NCBI GenBank assembly: GCA_028023455.1
Contig: JAQFVV010001071.1
Location: 31,001 to 95,000 of the forward strand
Source: Epiperipatus broadwayi
Lineage: Eukaryota; Onychophora; Udeonychophora; Euonychophora; Peripatidae
Length of the DNA: 64,000 bases
Direction of reading: 5' to 3'
Shown here: piece by piece, positions 28,620 to 40,092 of the stretch
Position numbering within the stretch: position 1 is the first letter of the stretch
How the letters are laid out: every line of letters begins with the position of its first letter
Notes under the pieces: generated by a model
Seen by the model: the letters and a program-made list of their open reading frames with translations, nothing else
Databases searched by the model: none
Told to the model about the DNA's origin: nothing
Program-made: the position numbers and the translations under genes

Positions 28620-29470
28620 ATTTCCGAAAACCTTTGTTTTTAAACATATCTGGGTATTTTTTATTAACATATAGACCTTCACTCAAAATAACTTGGAAAA
28701 ATTTATGGTCACTCAGAATCATTTGGAGAAGTATGGATCTTTTCCTCTTTGTTTTTGGTTTTACTTTTTGATTCCCCCCCACATAATTAGTGTTTGAATT
28801 TAATAATTTTTCAGACAATTTGTCTAGAATAATTACTTGCCTTAACTCTCAGCTTTTGTTCTCTCCTCTTCCAAATTTTAAACTTTCCAATTTCCTGGTA
28901 CTTTTTCTTAGCCTTATCAGACAAAACACTTCCATATTTAATTTTTTTAAATTTATTTTTTTATCACCTTTAACATAATTCTTTTTCTAAGTTAATCATT
29001 TTTTCACTTTTTCTCTAATTTACATCATGTATGCTTTCAGCCACATGATCAGCCATTACACAGACTTCATCAATCATGGATTCTGTGTCAATGTTATATT
29101 TATTTGTAATATAATAATCATCCATAACTAATGCACTCTGGCATTTAATTTTAATTTTATTTCTTTCATCTAAACTAGAACTAGTTTCTATTTCTTGTGA
29201 TTTTGGGATTACATTACATTTAGCTTTCTTTATCTGTTCATCTGCCATAACATCTTTATTGCTCTGATTTCCTCTATCAGCTGAATTCTACCATCTTTTA
29301 TTTCTGTAATAAAAGTTTTGACTTGATTTTTTTAGTTCTTCATGTTGTTTTTCTATATAATCTTTCAATTATTCAAATTATTTTCCCATATGATCCTTCA
29401 TTTCTTCATTTTGGAATTTACAATTTTCATTTTGTTTTTTATTTGGCCTTTAATTTATGATCATGTTTAT
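28620..29470 (-). pseudogene. Decayed gag-like coding fragment (minus strand)
   Basis: The minus strand from about 29470 to 28620 carries charged, coiled-coil-like segments in shifting frames. These include KDYIEKQHEELKKSSQNF, EIKDGRIQLIEEIRAIKM after a frameshift, the 77-codon frame at 29248-29015, a Lys/Arg-rich stretch with KIWKRREQKLRVKASNYS, and the 28818-28640 frame with KPKTKRKRSILLQ. The E/K-rich helical style resembles Gag N-terminal regions of gypsy-like elements and the frame at 33520-34267. No zinc knuckle or protease is visible. TA tracts bound both sides. Confidence 0.45.
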
Positions 29471-29571
29471 AAATTCACTACTAGGAGTCCCAGTTTTATT
29501 TTTCTGAGACTGCATTTTTATCCTAGCTCTTGTAATCATGTATTATCATTATATATATATATATATATATA

Positions 29572-29778
29572 ATAAAACAAGTCACAAATTGTGAAACTTG
29601 TCTTTAAGCTTGTGCTAAAATGTTCACTAGATGGAGCTTACCACTAGCTTCAAACAAGCTTTAATTATAAGTGCCAACAGAGAAAGAAATCAATTGGTCT
29701 GGAGATGAGGATTTTTCAATAGATATTTTGAATTCTTTCTCTTGTTTGGAGCTATTGGTAAGTTTCATCTAGTGAACA
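29572..29778. mobile_element. 207-bp foldback element between TA tracts
   Basis: The outer 40 bp at 29621-29660 are inverted at 29739-29778, with about 33 of 40 positions matching; the arm starts TGTTCACTAGATG. The left end (ATAAAACAAG...AAACTTG...GCTTGT...GTTCACTAGATGGAGCTTACC) follows the order of the retrozyme unit end (AAAACAAAAATGCAAG...AAACTTG...GCTTGT...GTCCACAGATGGCGTTCTACC). I infer a distant relative of the array that lacks a visible hammerhead. Confidence 0.5.
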
Positions 29779-29787
29779 TATATATAT

Positions 29788-30380
29788 ACACATGGGTCTC
29801 ATTTTATGCGGTAGATAGGTTCCTCAGAAAATGTGTACAAAAGAAATCGCACAAAAATAGACTTAACTTACCTTGAAAAATGGGGGATATGTACTGTAAT
29901 TTTCCAAAAATCGCATAAAAGCAAAGCAACAATGTAAAATTATGTTAAAATTTGCATAAAAAAAATAGGAAAATAAAATATGATTAATAAAAAATTTCAA
30001 ATTTGAAAAAAATTAATACAAGACAAACTTTTTTTACTTTTTTTTATTAACTACAGTATTTACTTTTATTCAAAACAATATATTTTTATGCGTAATTTAC
30101 ATTTTTTTCATACATGTATGGTATTTTAATCAATATCACTATTTAAGACATTAGATTCTTTTTTTAAAATTGGTCTTATAGTGGATTCACCCAAACTAAA
30201 ATGTTTTCCAATTGTTGTTGATCCTTCCCATTTCACTAAGTGATCTAAATTTGAAATTTTTGTTTCCGAAGAAATTAATTTTCTTGGGTGTTTTTCCTCT
30301 CCATTAGGGTAAACTAAAAGTTTAAAATAAAAATAAAAATGTAGACTTACGATAATAAAAAGACACCAACTCACCACTGT
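29788..30380 (-). pseudogene. pogo/Tigger-like transposon fragment with CENP-B-type HTH
   Basis: A minus-strand frame (30377-30126, 83 codons) carries, at residues 31-76, a sequence with the signature of the N-terminal CENP-B/pogo helix-turn-helix: basic PRKLISSETKISNLDHLVKW, then TTIGKHFSLGESTIRPILKK. Its first 20 or so residues are hydrophobic and probably read-through. To the left, 29790-29860 (GGTCTCATTTTATGCGGTAG, then GATAGGTTCCTCAG) resembles a pogo/Tigger terminal inverted repeat next to a TA target. The matching repeat on the far side and the DDE catalytic domain were not found, so this is a truncated, inactive copy. Confidence 0.55.
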
Positions 30381-30845
30381 TGGACAAATTTTAATTAAAA
30401 TTAACCATTAAAAATTAAACTTATTTTTGTCTTTAATTTTCAATTCTGTTTAAAAATTTAAATTTCATCATTTCACATTACATTAATTTCAGATCACGTT
30501 ACATAATTTTTAAATTGTTAATTACAATTAACAATCAGATTTTAATTGTCATATTTAATTGTGTCCACCACTGTTACTCACCTTTTAAAAATAAACTTGT
30601 GAACACTAAATGATTAATTGACTATGTACTCTTTTTTAAAAAAGCAAAAATAAAACATGATTTAAAATGCCAAAACAACAACTTGCGTAGTATAGGCATC
30701 TATAATGTTTAAACAGATTTACATTATAATCTTGTAAAGTTTAATGTATATATACAAAATGGGGAAATCCTGATTTTAAGTGAATTATGAATTTCTTTAT
30801 TGCATAAAATCTATTACAGTACTATTATAAAGTGCTGAAAATATT
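30381..30845. other. AT-rich DNA, nothing recognised
   Basis: May include the degraded remainder of the pogo-like element. No motif supports this directly. Confidence 0.4.
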
Positions 30846-30973
30846 GAAATTATTAGATAGAAGTCGAACTCCGATAATATGCTATTACTTTAAATATGAC
30901 GTGAGTGCACAAAATTTATAATATTTAAAGTAATAGCACATTATTGGAGCTTGACTTTTGATCTAATAATTTC
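30846..30973. repeat. Foldback repeat, about 52-bp imperfect arms
   Basis: Arms 30846-30897 and 30921-30973 pair with a few mismatches, starting GAAATTATTAGAT and ending CTATTACTTTAAATAT, around a 23-bp spacer. It is consistent with a small MITE or an inverted duplication and has no coding capacity. Confidence 0.7.
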
Positions 30974-31404
30974 TATCACATAAAAGAAAACCACATATAA
31001 AGATATTATAAAAAACATGAAACTTCAAAATCGCATTAAATAAATCCAAATTAGCTAATAAACTCTTTCTTTAAGAACACAAACACACAAAATAAAAACT
31101 TTAAATTTATTGCTTAGATCTGTACTTATTTTGAGTTAGACTACTCACCCCTCTTTCCACTCTGCACCTTTTCTCTACTATTGTTCTATATTTATTTTTA
31201 CTGCCTTGTTGATACTTATTGCCTAATTATTACCTCTATCAACTCTGTTTCTGCCATTATCACTGTCTAGTGTTACCCATAGATTTATTTATTGATTCCC
31301 CTCCTCTCAAAAAAAAATTCTCACATTTTTCATCAGACCAAGTATTTCTTGTTATTTTATATATTTCATTAGATAATTTATTTTTTAATCAATATTCATG
31401 ACTT
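30974..31404. other. AT-rich DNA, nothing recognised
   Basis: Short frame 31219-31401 has no motif and low-complexity composition. Confidence 0.45.
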
Positions 31405-31416
31405 ATAAGCCCTAAG

Positions 31417-31458
<42 letters not shown>

Positions 31459-31469
31459 CTTAGGGCTTA

Positions 31470-31508
<39 letters not shown>
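31405..31508. repeat. TA tracts with inverted unique flanks
   Basis: ATAAGCCCTAAGATTA (31405-31420), a TA tract, then TAATCTTAGGGCTTAT (31455-31470): the 16-bp flanks are exact inverted copies. A second TA tract (31473-31508) receives LTR element 2. Confidence 0.85.
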
Positions 31509-31518
<10 letters not shown>

Positions 31519-33084
31519 CAAGGCCAATTTGGCACATGTATATAAAATAATTTTGTCTAAACAAATTATTAAAATAAAAAAAATCTTTCGTAAAAAAGTT
31601 TGAAATAAAAGATTAAAAGTGGAAAGAGGTTTTTATTAAAGTTAAACTAAATGTTTTATAAAAGGAAGTAAAGTTTTTCCTAATTAGTATGTGCAGGCGA
31701 ATGTAAATGTATGTGAGTTAGAATAATATTAAAAAAATATATAAATGAAAGTTAAAAAAGAAATTATATTTGGAAAACACAGTGATGGCTATTAAGTCAA
31801 AATAAAGATTTAAAAAAACTACACCAGCGGTGGGCTACTAATTAAAGATATAAAAAAACAATATGTTTATGAAAGCTACTACTAATTAAACAATTGTCAA
31901 AACATGTCATAGGATTAATTACCAATGGAATTCAACAACAGATATTTCTGGAGGATATTACATGGACAACACATCACAGCTATAAATAGGCTTTTTTTAT
32001 GAGACAATGAATTGAGAGAGTTTTTTCAGTCTAGTTCCCAGTGACAGTTGTTTCAGTTGAGATAACAGTGCATTTCTATTATGTATCCAGAAATAAAAAT
32101 GCATTGTTGAGCAGCTTTTGGAAATATACGCTTGTGCTTCAGCCTTTTTAGTCCAACAAGATCATCAAAACCTGCCTGTGAAATAATGTCTGCATAACAA
32201 CTCAGAAATCCTCTGTCAAATGTTCAACTGTCTCCAAGAATAAAACCAACGGATTAGCATAAAATCTTTTCAATAAACGTCAAAATCTAACTGGTCAGAT
32301 ATACTCCATCAAAAGCAGCCAACAACAAGCAAAATCCACATTCCAAAAAAATCCTAGGTAACCATTTATTATTATCATTTATACATAGTAGCCACCGCTG
32401 TAATTCGTAAAAATTCAAGATTCAAATTATATAAACTCTATAAGCATGCATAAAATGAACTATTGATGTGTGAGTGTGGGAATGTAAGATAATTTAATGA
32501 TGTTACATATTATTTATGCTTTTCACCAGATAGATGTTATAATGTGTTAATTTAAAAAATGTGCGTGTATTAAATTAGATTATCAAGATGTTTAAATTTA
32601 GTAAATTAATGTTGGTTTATAAATTATCTTTAAACTTAATTAATGTTAATTAAAATAAAATGTCTTTAAACTTAAACTTTATTTGTCGGTCAATTCTTTT
32701 TACCAACCTTTTATTTATTCTTTCCACCACTAATTTTGTATAACTTTGTTATTGAATTAAAATTAGACTGAACTAGTTTTAGGGAATGTTTTGAGCGCTG
32801 GATTATGATCCTACTGCCCGAATACATTAGTCCTTGGACTAGCTGGCACCCTGGGATTTACTCTGAAACAAATAAAGTATTTGGATAGTAGGGGCTTGAA
32901 TCTAGCAGCCGAGGTGGGCCATTGTTGATAGTTAAAGCTATCAATAATATCTCCCATTTTGCTTGAACGTGCCGGTTCGTTCACGTAACATTTATAAAAT
33001 TATAAATGTATTATGAAGGAGTTTGAAACCAGACAAAACTTACATATGGGTAAGTAAGTGGTTTCAGCGGTTCGACCCGGTACA
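31509..33084 (+). repeat. 5' LTR, family 2
   Basis: It lacks about 85 bp present in the 3' copy near 38595-38680. It begins with a hairpin (CCAAGGCCAATTTGG) and ends CCCGGTACA. No strong TATA box was seen. After it, TAAATGATTTTCCCAATG is not an obvious primer-binding site. Confidence 0.85.
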
Positions 33085-33519
33085 TAAATGATTTTCCCAA
33101 TGTTTGGGGCTGGACCTAAGAAACAATAGTAAATAAATGCTTTGTTTCTTGTTTAAAAAAATTTTTCTATACAAAAGCTAAATTATGTATGTTAAAGCGT
33201 TTTAATTTTTTTTTTTTTAAAAAAAGAATTGACCAAAAACTTTGTTTTCTTTAAATGAAAAGAGATTTGTGTTATTTACGTTATCTAAAATAAATCATAA
33301 TGTTAAATCAGAGATAGTTGGATGTTTGGGCGGGGTTAAAGCATTAAGATCGGGTAGAGAAAAATGGACAAAGGAGGGGTGGAGTCAATGTGTATTTCCA
33401 GTTTTAAAATAAATACAATAATAATTAGTAAACTTATTAAAGTGAATAAAATACGGTATTAAAAATAATGATAAAAAGTGTTTAAAATTATAAATTATAT
33501 ATAAAAAAATAAAGCCAAA

Positions 33520-34267
33520 ATGGAGACTCAAGGTAAAAATATAGAAAATAGCCCCAACAAGGAAAAAAAAAGAAATCATAGCTTTACTAACCAGCATGTT
33601 TGAAAAACAAAAAGAAACAGTCAAAGAATATAAAAAAATAGCCGAAGAGCTTAAAAACCAAAATAATGAAATGAAGAGTAAATTGGAAGGGCAAGCTGAA
33701 ATGCTTGAAAAGTTAAAGGACCAGATCGAAATGGGCCAGAATAAGATAAAAGAAGAAATGAAGGAAATAAGATGTGAAATTACAGGAAAGGTAGAGAAGA
33801 ACCAAGAGATTATAAAGGTAGATTTAGTTAAAGAAAGTCAGGAAGATGAAAAGGAAGTTGAGGTGATAAAAGACATAGAAATTAAATTAGAATCAAATAG
33901 CGTTGCGACATAAAAAGTAGAAACAAAAATAGACCAAGAAATAGAAGAGAGATATAAGTTCGAGGTAGAAGATAGCGTAAAAGAGTTTTTACAAAGAATT
34001 AAAAATAAAAGATTTAAAGTAAATGTTTTTGTTCGTAGATTTAAAAACAGATTTAAAAAAAGAAAGCATAGAAAAAAATATTCCCAGATTGAAGTAATTC
34101 GGAGTTTGTCTAAATATCAAGGTTTTCTGATTTACAAAGTTGAAAATAGAATGGAAAGAGAAAGAGATAAAGTAATAAATGATAAAAGTGGAATAGATAA
34201 GAGAGGAAAGGTAGTTTATATTATAGAGTTAGTATGTAGAAAGAAAGAACCACCTGACAAAAATTAA
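33520..34267 (+). pseudogene. Gag-like coiled-coil protein, frameshifted and with one internal stop
   Basis: An ATG at 33520 opens a frame that shifts at a 9-A run (33563-33571) into the frame of 33596-33913. After one TAA at 33911 the same frame stays open for a further 117 codons, to TAA at 34265-34267. That is very unlikely by chance in such AT-rich DNA, so the stop is probably a late lesion. The first half is rich in E, K, Q and L with heptad-like spacing (for example EMLEKLKDQIEMGQNKIKEE), consistent with a long coiled coil. The second half is strongly basic (for example RRFKNRFKKRKHRKK), as in a nucleic-acid-binding Gag part. No zinc knuckle, protease or polymerase follows. The likely role is capsid or RNA packaging for the element. 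Confidence 0.55.
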
Positions 34268-34522
34268 AAATATGTAATCTGACAGATTTGCTGGCTTGAC
34301 CTAGTTTATAACGACCATGGACTCAGAATAATGGAAAATGTTTAACAAAGTTTAATGAAACAAAAATAACCTATAGTTTTTTTTTTTTTTAAAAACAAAA
34401 TGTAAAAATGAGTATTAAAGTTAGTTTGAATAATGAAAAATGATTAAAGTTAGTCTGAGTAAAATAAAATAACAATCTTAGAGTTTTTAAAATGTCAAAG
34501 CAACGATAAAACGATTTATGTC

Positions 34523-34772
34523 AAAACCCTCGATTATGTCTTATCGATTATGTTAAATCCCAGCTCATAAGTCTAGAACATAGTGGAGCATGATGCAAAC
34601 AAAATAAATGTGTAAAATCAAATTAGACAAGCAAAATGATTATGTTAAAAACCCTCGATTATGTCTTATCGATTATATTGATATTCCAGCTCATAAGTCT
34701 AGAACATAGCGAAGCGTGACACAAACAAAATAAATGTGTAAAATCAAAATAGACAAGCAAAATGAAATTTTT
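34523..34772 (+). repeat. 125-bp tandem duplication, two copies
   Basis: Both copies read AAAACCCTCGATTATGTC, then CAGCTCATAAGTCTAGAACA and ACAAACAAAATAAATGTG. The CCCT landmark at 34527 recurs at 34652. The copies differ at a few sites. Confidence 0.85.
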
Positions 34773-35340
34773 TTTTTTTTTAAAAAAAAGAGAGAGTAAA
34801 AATAATGCTTTAAAAATAAAAATGAAATAAATAAGTGCATAATGAAAGTATTAATGAAAATAAAACATTATCAAATAAAATTAAAAAAAAAATGTATTAA
34901 ATTAGGATTGAAGTGTGTGCGAGTATTTGGGCAAAGAAATTAAAAGTTGGTTTAAATCAGCACAAAATCTATCTGTGTGTTTAAATTGCCTTATACTTTG
35001 CTGTCTACTTCTCTTAACATTACATTTATTACCTAATGATGAAAATAAAAACTAAAAGTGCAATCTAGAAAAATATGAATTTGAAGTGGTTAATACTTAG
35101 GAAAAGTGATCAATGCACATATTAATTAAAAAAAATGTTCGTAATTAAATAAGTAGGTCAAATAGTTAAAATAAAATCGATAAAATCAAGTTAAATAAAT
35201 AAGTGTAAATATATCTGTAGTAAATAATAATAAAAAGTGACTCGTGATAAACTAATAGATTTTTTTTTTGGAATACACGCATGGTAATAAAAGGAAGTAA
35301 ATAAATGATTTAAAGTCAAGTCAAATATATATATATATAA

Positions 35341-35450
35341 TGTAATGGAAACTATAGGTTAGGTAGCCTACGATTGGACTAGCCAAATGTAATGGAAACT
35401 ATTTGGTAGCTTACGATTGAGCAAGCTAAATATAATGGAACGTCTATTAA
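35341..35450 (+). repeat. Short tandem repeat, about 47-bp unit
   Basis: TGTAATGGAAACTAT begins at 35341 and again at about 35388, each followed by a GGTAGC(C/T)TACGATTG block. A third partial unit (ATAATGGAAC) starts near 35432. Confidence 0.7.
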
Positions 35451-37864
35451 GTATTCCATTAAAATTAAAGAATGAAGAAAAATAAAATTATTCCAGTTAT
35501 ATTTAAATAAATTGTTTAAATGCCCTTCCAGCTAGCTATACATAAAACAAATCTAAAATCATGCAAAGCAATGAGATTTATCTTTATAATTTATTTTTAA
35601 GGTTGATGTGACTAACTAATCAAATATATATATCAGAAACAATAGGACTTTTACTAAATTCAAATATACACATCTAATTATATAAATTTATGTACCTCTA
35701 AATATATGAATGAATAATAATATGTGTAAGTGACCTACAAACCAAATAATAAATGAAATATGAAATTATCTTTTATTATTTATAAATTCAATTAACTTCA
35801 TAATAACTTTGGTATTATGAGAAAATAAGAATAATATAGTATCGCTCTTTTAAATAATTACAAAGGCATTATTTATAAAAACAAATAGTACATCCTTTAT
35901 TTTATGTTATAGTTCAACTTTAAATAATATTGATGTTTTAAATATAAATACAAAGAATAACTATATGTATATACTTGTAATAAGTATATATAGATTAAAT
36001 ATATAAAGACATATTTCTGCCTAACAATTATAATATAAATATAACAATTCATATATAACTTCAACCTATAAATTACATTTTAAGATTTTTAAATTATTTA
36101 AGATAATTATCTGAACATCTGTTATATGTCTAATATTACTATAAAACAAGATGCTTAAATTGACCACTTATAAAACGTTGTATTTTATAATGAAAAATAA
36201 AAGTAAATAAAAAAAAAATATATCAATCTCAAAAATATATTTATATATTATTCACACATATATATAAAATTATTAAATACCTTTTAAAGTTCATTTAGCT
36301 AATTTTCCTTTCCAAAAAGTTAATTTATTACATGAGTTTTTTTTTGTATCCGTTTACTTTTGTCATTAGAATGCATTCTATCGAAAGGCGAAGAAATTAT
36401 TATATTAAAGAAAATTGTTAATCCTTAGATATATGCATATTTTATCCGTTTTAAAATTTCCTTCCTTTAAAAAATAAATAAACAAATTAAAATGTTAAAT
36501 TCAGCATGTCAATTCCAATTACTTCCAGATTATGATTAAATTGACGATTATACATTTAAGATAGCTATATCAAGTTTCAGCTCCAGACGCGACGAAATTT
36601 ATACATTGAATTTTTTTAGTTGTTCCATTGAAAATTGCTTTGAAATAAATGAAAGCGATGATGCAGCCTCCTGGCTGCGATTCTTGATTAACCTGCCATA
36701 ATTTATGTATTTACCATAAGATATATATATTATTTCAGTATTTTGAAGAATCGTAAATTTTATAGAACTAAAGTACAATAAAATCTTTATTTTTCAGTTG
36801 TTTGTTCTATATCTATTTCAATAATAATATATATTGATAATGGCTTCTTTATTGTTGTTGCTATCGTTCCATGCGCCAGCAGATACTATTTTAAAACTCA
36901 TGTTATATATGTTCTCTTTTAAAACAATTAACATTAAAATAAAAATAAAATATCAAGTATATATATATATAAAATATTAAATTGAAAATTTGACATCTTT
37001 AAAAATACACATAAATAATTATTTATTACATTTAATAATCATTATAAATAAAATAATTTTTTTATAATTAATAATTTATATGTCCTTATTTATTTTAATA
37101 ATTAAATGTTCATAACGATGTACTATCAACATATAAATAAAATAATAACTTCCAACAATAACTATACCTAATAAACATAAAAGAAAAATTTAAATATTTC
37201 ATATGTAAACATCAACTCAAAGAGATTTTTTTTTTTTTAATAACAAATGACAATTTTTAAAATATAATATCGACTTATCGATATTTACAATATATATATA
37301 TATATATCAGTGTAATAATGAATCATAGTAAAGTAAGTTGTTTTTGAATATACGCAAGTAAATAAAAGTTGAGTAAATAATGAATTATAATAAATTAAAA
37401 TAGTTTTTCTGAATACACGCATGTTAAATAAAGATGTTTGTAATGATTTAAAAATAATATTGTAAGATTAGTGTAAATAAATATTTTAAATAATGTTTCT
37501 TAAGGGTTATAAATAATATTGTAATATAAATAAATAGTGTAAGATATTGTTCATGTGAATTTAAAAATAATGTTGTAAGATTAATAATAAAAATATAAAG
37601 TCAATCTAAGGTGTATTAAGAGTGTGTAAGTATACATGTGTATATCTGCGCATATACACTGGTAATATTCAGTAAATACGATACCTCATGATGCGTATCT
37701 TAAATGTATTTATCCAGATATACTTTTAGGTTATGTTCTTGGCATTGCTGCACCTCATGATGCATGCAAATAGGGATTTATTTATTATAGATTCCCTGTA
37801 AGCAAGTCCAGTAATAACTCGATATCTAGAATATTAGGTGTAGAATTATGCTGCACGTATACAC

Positions 37865-38209
37865 ATGTGTAGGAAGTTATCTATAGCAAAAGGGAATGAG
37901 GGTAGTATAGAAATAAGTTTAGTTAAGGATAAGTTTAAAACTGCCGACTGGATAAATTTTAGTACCCATAATGGACTTGTCAGGGATCATTCTTCTTTCC
38001 AAAGTGTAAGTCGAAAATGGACAGTTGAAAATTCCTGCCAATTCACAGCGACCCTTTCTTTTTCCAAGTCCGATCAAGAGAATCGGCAAATGAAGTTCCA
38101 ATTTTATACACATGTAAGTCGGTGTAAGTCAGCGAATCTGCTTCTGTGTCATTTCCCAAAAGATCCCTGTGCCTCAAAATTGGTTTGTCCCAGTAGACAT
38201 TATCCATGA
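37865..38209 (+). CDS. Unassigned 114-codon frame before the polypurine tract of LTR element 2
   Basis: This frame lies in an island of higher GC content just upstream of the 3' LTR, where env-like or accessory frames can sit in LTR elements. The product is hydrophilic with several Cys and no signal peptide or membrane segment. Near its end an overlapping frame reads HDLDHCEQCIWH, hinting at a metal-binding patch after a frameshift. I do not recognise a family. It may be a remnant of an internal protein, or chance. Confidence 0.3.
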   Translation: MCRKLSIAKGNEGSIEISLVKDKFKTADWINFSTHNGLVRDHSSFQSVSRKWTVENSCQFTATLSFSKSDQENRQMKFQFYTHVSRCKSANLLLCHFPKDPCASKLVCPSRHYP

Positions 38210-38397
38210 TTTAGATCATTGTGAGCAATGTATTTGGCATAGATAGAAGGAAAGGATAGTCAAAACAGATTGCCCTTTGTATGTTAAGTAAAAGATATTA
38301 AAAAGCTAACTTAGAAAAATAATAAATTAATAAATCTTTAGAGTCAAGAATTAAAATTGCAAGAGATAAAATGGTCAAAAATGATGCATTTTACTCT

Positions 38398-38411
38398 AAA
38401 ATGGAGGGGGG
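38398..38411 (+). other. Polypurine tract of LTR element 2
   Basis: AAAATGGAGGGGGG immediately precedes TGTAATGTGCC, the start of the 3' LTR. It is the expected primer site for plus-strand DNA synthesis and fixes the LTR boundary and orientation. Confidence 0.8.
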
Positions 38412-40080
38412 TGTAATGTGCCAAGGCCAATTTGGCACATGTATATAAAATAATTTTGTCTAAAAAAATTATTAAAATAAAAAAAAATCTTTCGTAAAAG
38501 AGTTTGAAATAAAAGATTAAAAGTGCGAAGGGGTTTTAAAGTTAAACTAAATGTTTTATAAAAGGAAGTAAAGTTTTTCCTAATTAGTATTCGTAAAAGT
38601 AAATAATTTAAAGTTTAAAAAAAAATATAAAAATCTCTTTTTATTCCAGTTTATTATAATAAATTATATATGTGTGGGCGAATGTAAATAAATGTATGCA
38701 AGTTAGAATAATATTAAAAAAATATATAAATGAAAGTTAAAAAAGAAATTATATTTGGAAAACACAGTGATGGCTATTAAGTCAAATAAAGATTTAAAAA
38801 AGCCACACCAGCGGTGGGCTACTAATTAAAGATATAAAAAACAATACATTTATGAAAGCTACTACTAATTAAACAATCATCAAAAACATGTTGTCATACG
38901 ATTAATTACCAATGGAATTCGACAACAGATATTTGCCAGAGGATATTACATGAACAACATGTCACAGGTATGAATAGACTTTTTTTTATTGGACAATGAA
39001 TTGAGAGTTTTTTCAGTCTAGTTTCCAGTGACAGTTGTTTCAGTTGAGATAACAGTGCATTTCTATTATGTATCCAGAAACAAAAATGCATTGTTGAGCA
39101 GCTTTTGGAAATATACACTCATACTTCAGCCTTTTTAGTCCAACAAGATCATCAAAACCTGCCTGTGAAATAATGTCTGCATAACAACTCAGAAATCCTC
39201 TGTCAAACGTTCAACTGTCTCCAAGAATAAAACCAATGGATTAGCATAAAATATTTTCAACAAACGTCAAAATCTAAACCGGTTAGATATACTCCATCAG
39301 AAGCAGCAGAAGCAGCCAACAACAAGCAAAATCCATGTTCCAAAAAATCCTAGGTAAACATTTATTATTATCATTTATATATAGTAGCCACCACTGGAAT
39401 TTGTAAAAATTCAAGATTCAAATTATATAAACTCTATAAGCATGCATAAAATGAACTATTGATGTGCATGTGTGGGAATGTAAGATAATTTAACGATGTC
39501 ACATATTATTTATGCTTTTCACCAGATAGATGTTATAATGTGTTAATTTTAAAAATGTGTGTATATTAAATTAGATTATCAAGATGTTTAAATTTAGTAA
39601 ATTAATGTTGGTTTATAAATTATCTTTAAACTTAATTAATGTTAATTAAAATAAAATGTCTTTAAACTTAAACTTTATTTGTCAGTCAGTTCTTTTTACC
39701 AACCTTTTATTAATTCTTTCCATCACTAATTTTGTATAACTTTGTTATTGAATTAAAATTAGACTGAGCTAGTTTTAGGGAATGTTTTGAGCACTGGATT
39801 ATGAGCCTACTGCCCGAATACATTAGTTCTTGGACTAGCTGGTGCCCTGGGGTTTACTTCGAAACAAATAAAGTATTTGGATAGTAGGGGTTTGAATCTA
39901 GCAGCTGAGGTGGGCCATTGTTGATAGTTAAAGCTATCAATTAGATCTCCCATTTTGCTCGAATGTGCTGGCTCATTCACGTAACATTTATAAGATTATA
40001 AATGTATTATGAAGGAGTTTGAAACCGGTCAAAACTTATATACGTATAAGTAAGTGGTTTCAGCGGTTTGACCTGGTACA
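38412..40080 (+). repeat. 3' LTR, family 2
   Basis: Starts TGTAATGTGCCAAGG, with a terminal hairpin ATGTGCCAA/TTGGCACAT, and ends CTGGTACA against a TA tract. It is about 1.67 kb and longer than the 5' copy by one internal segment. Small substitutions are scattered along its length. Confidence 0.85.
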
Positions 40081-40092
40081 ATATATATATAT

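Larger units (their letters stand above)
34268..37864 (+). other. Internal region of LTR element 2, AT-rich, no ORF
   Basis: About 3.6 kb where polymerase would be expected, but only short frames are present. It contains a 125-bp tandem duplication (34523-34772), a short tandem of a GTAATGGAAACTAT-led unit (35341-35450) and several TA tracts (35328, 36957, 37292). Either pol has been lost or this family never had one. Confidence 0.6.
31509..40080 (+). mobile_element. LTR retrotransposon (LTR family 2), 8.6 kb, damaged
   Basis: Direct repeats at 31509-33084 and 38412-40080 share landmarks throughout: CCAAGGCCAATTTGGCACAT, AAACACAGTGATGGCTATTA, AACTCAGAAATCCTCTGTCA and GGTTTCAGCGGTT(C/T)GACC. 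The 3' LTR starts TGTAATGTGCC directly after a clear polypurine tract (38398-38411) and ends GGTACA. The 5' LTR start is decayed and blends into the TA tract. The internal region holds a gag-like frame near its start and a GC-richer island before the polypurine tract. No reverse transcriptase, RNase H or integrase motif was found in between. Confidence 0.85.
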
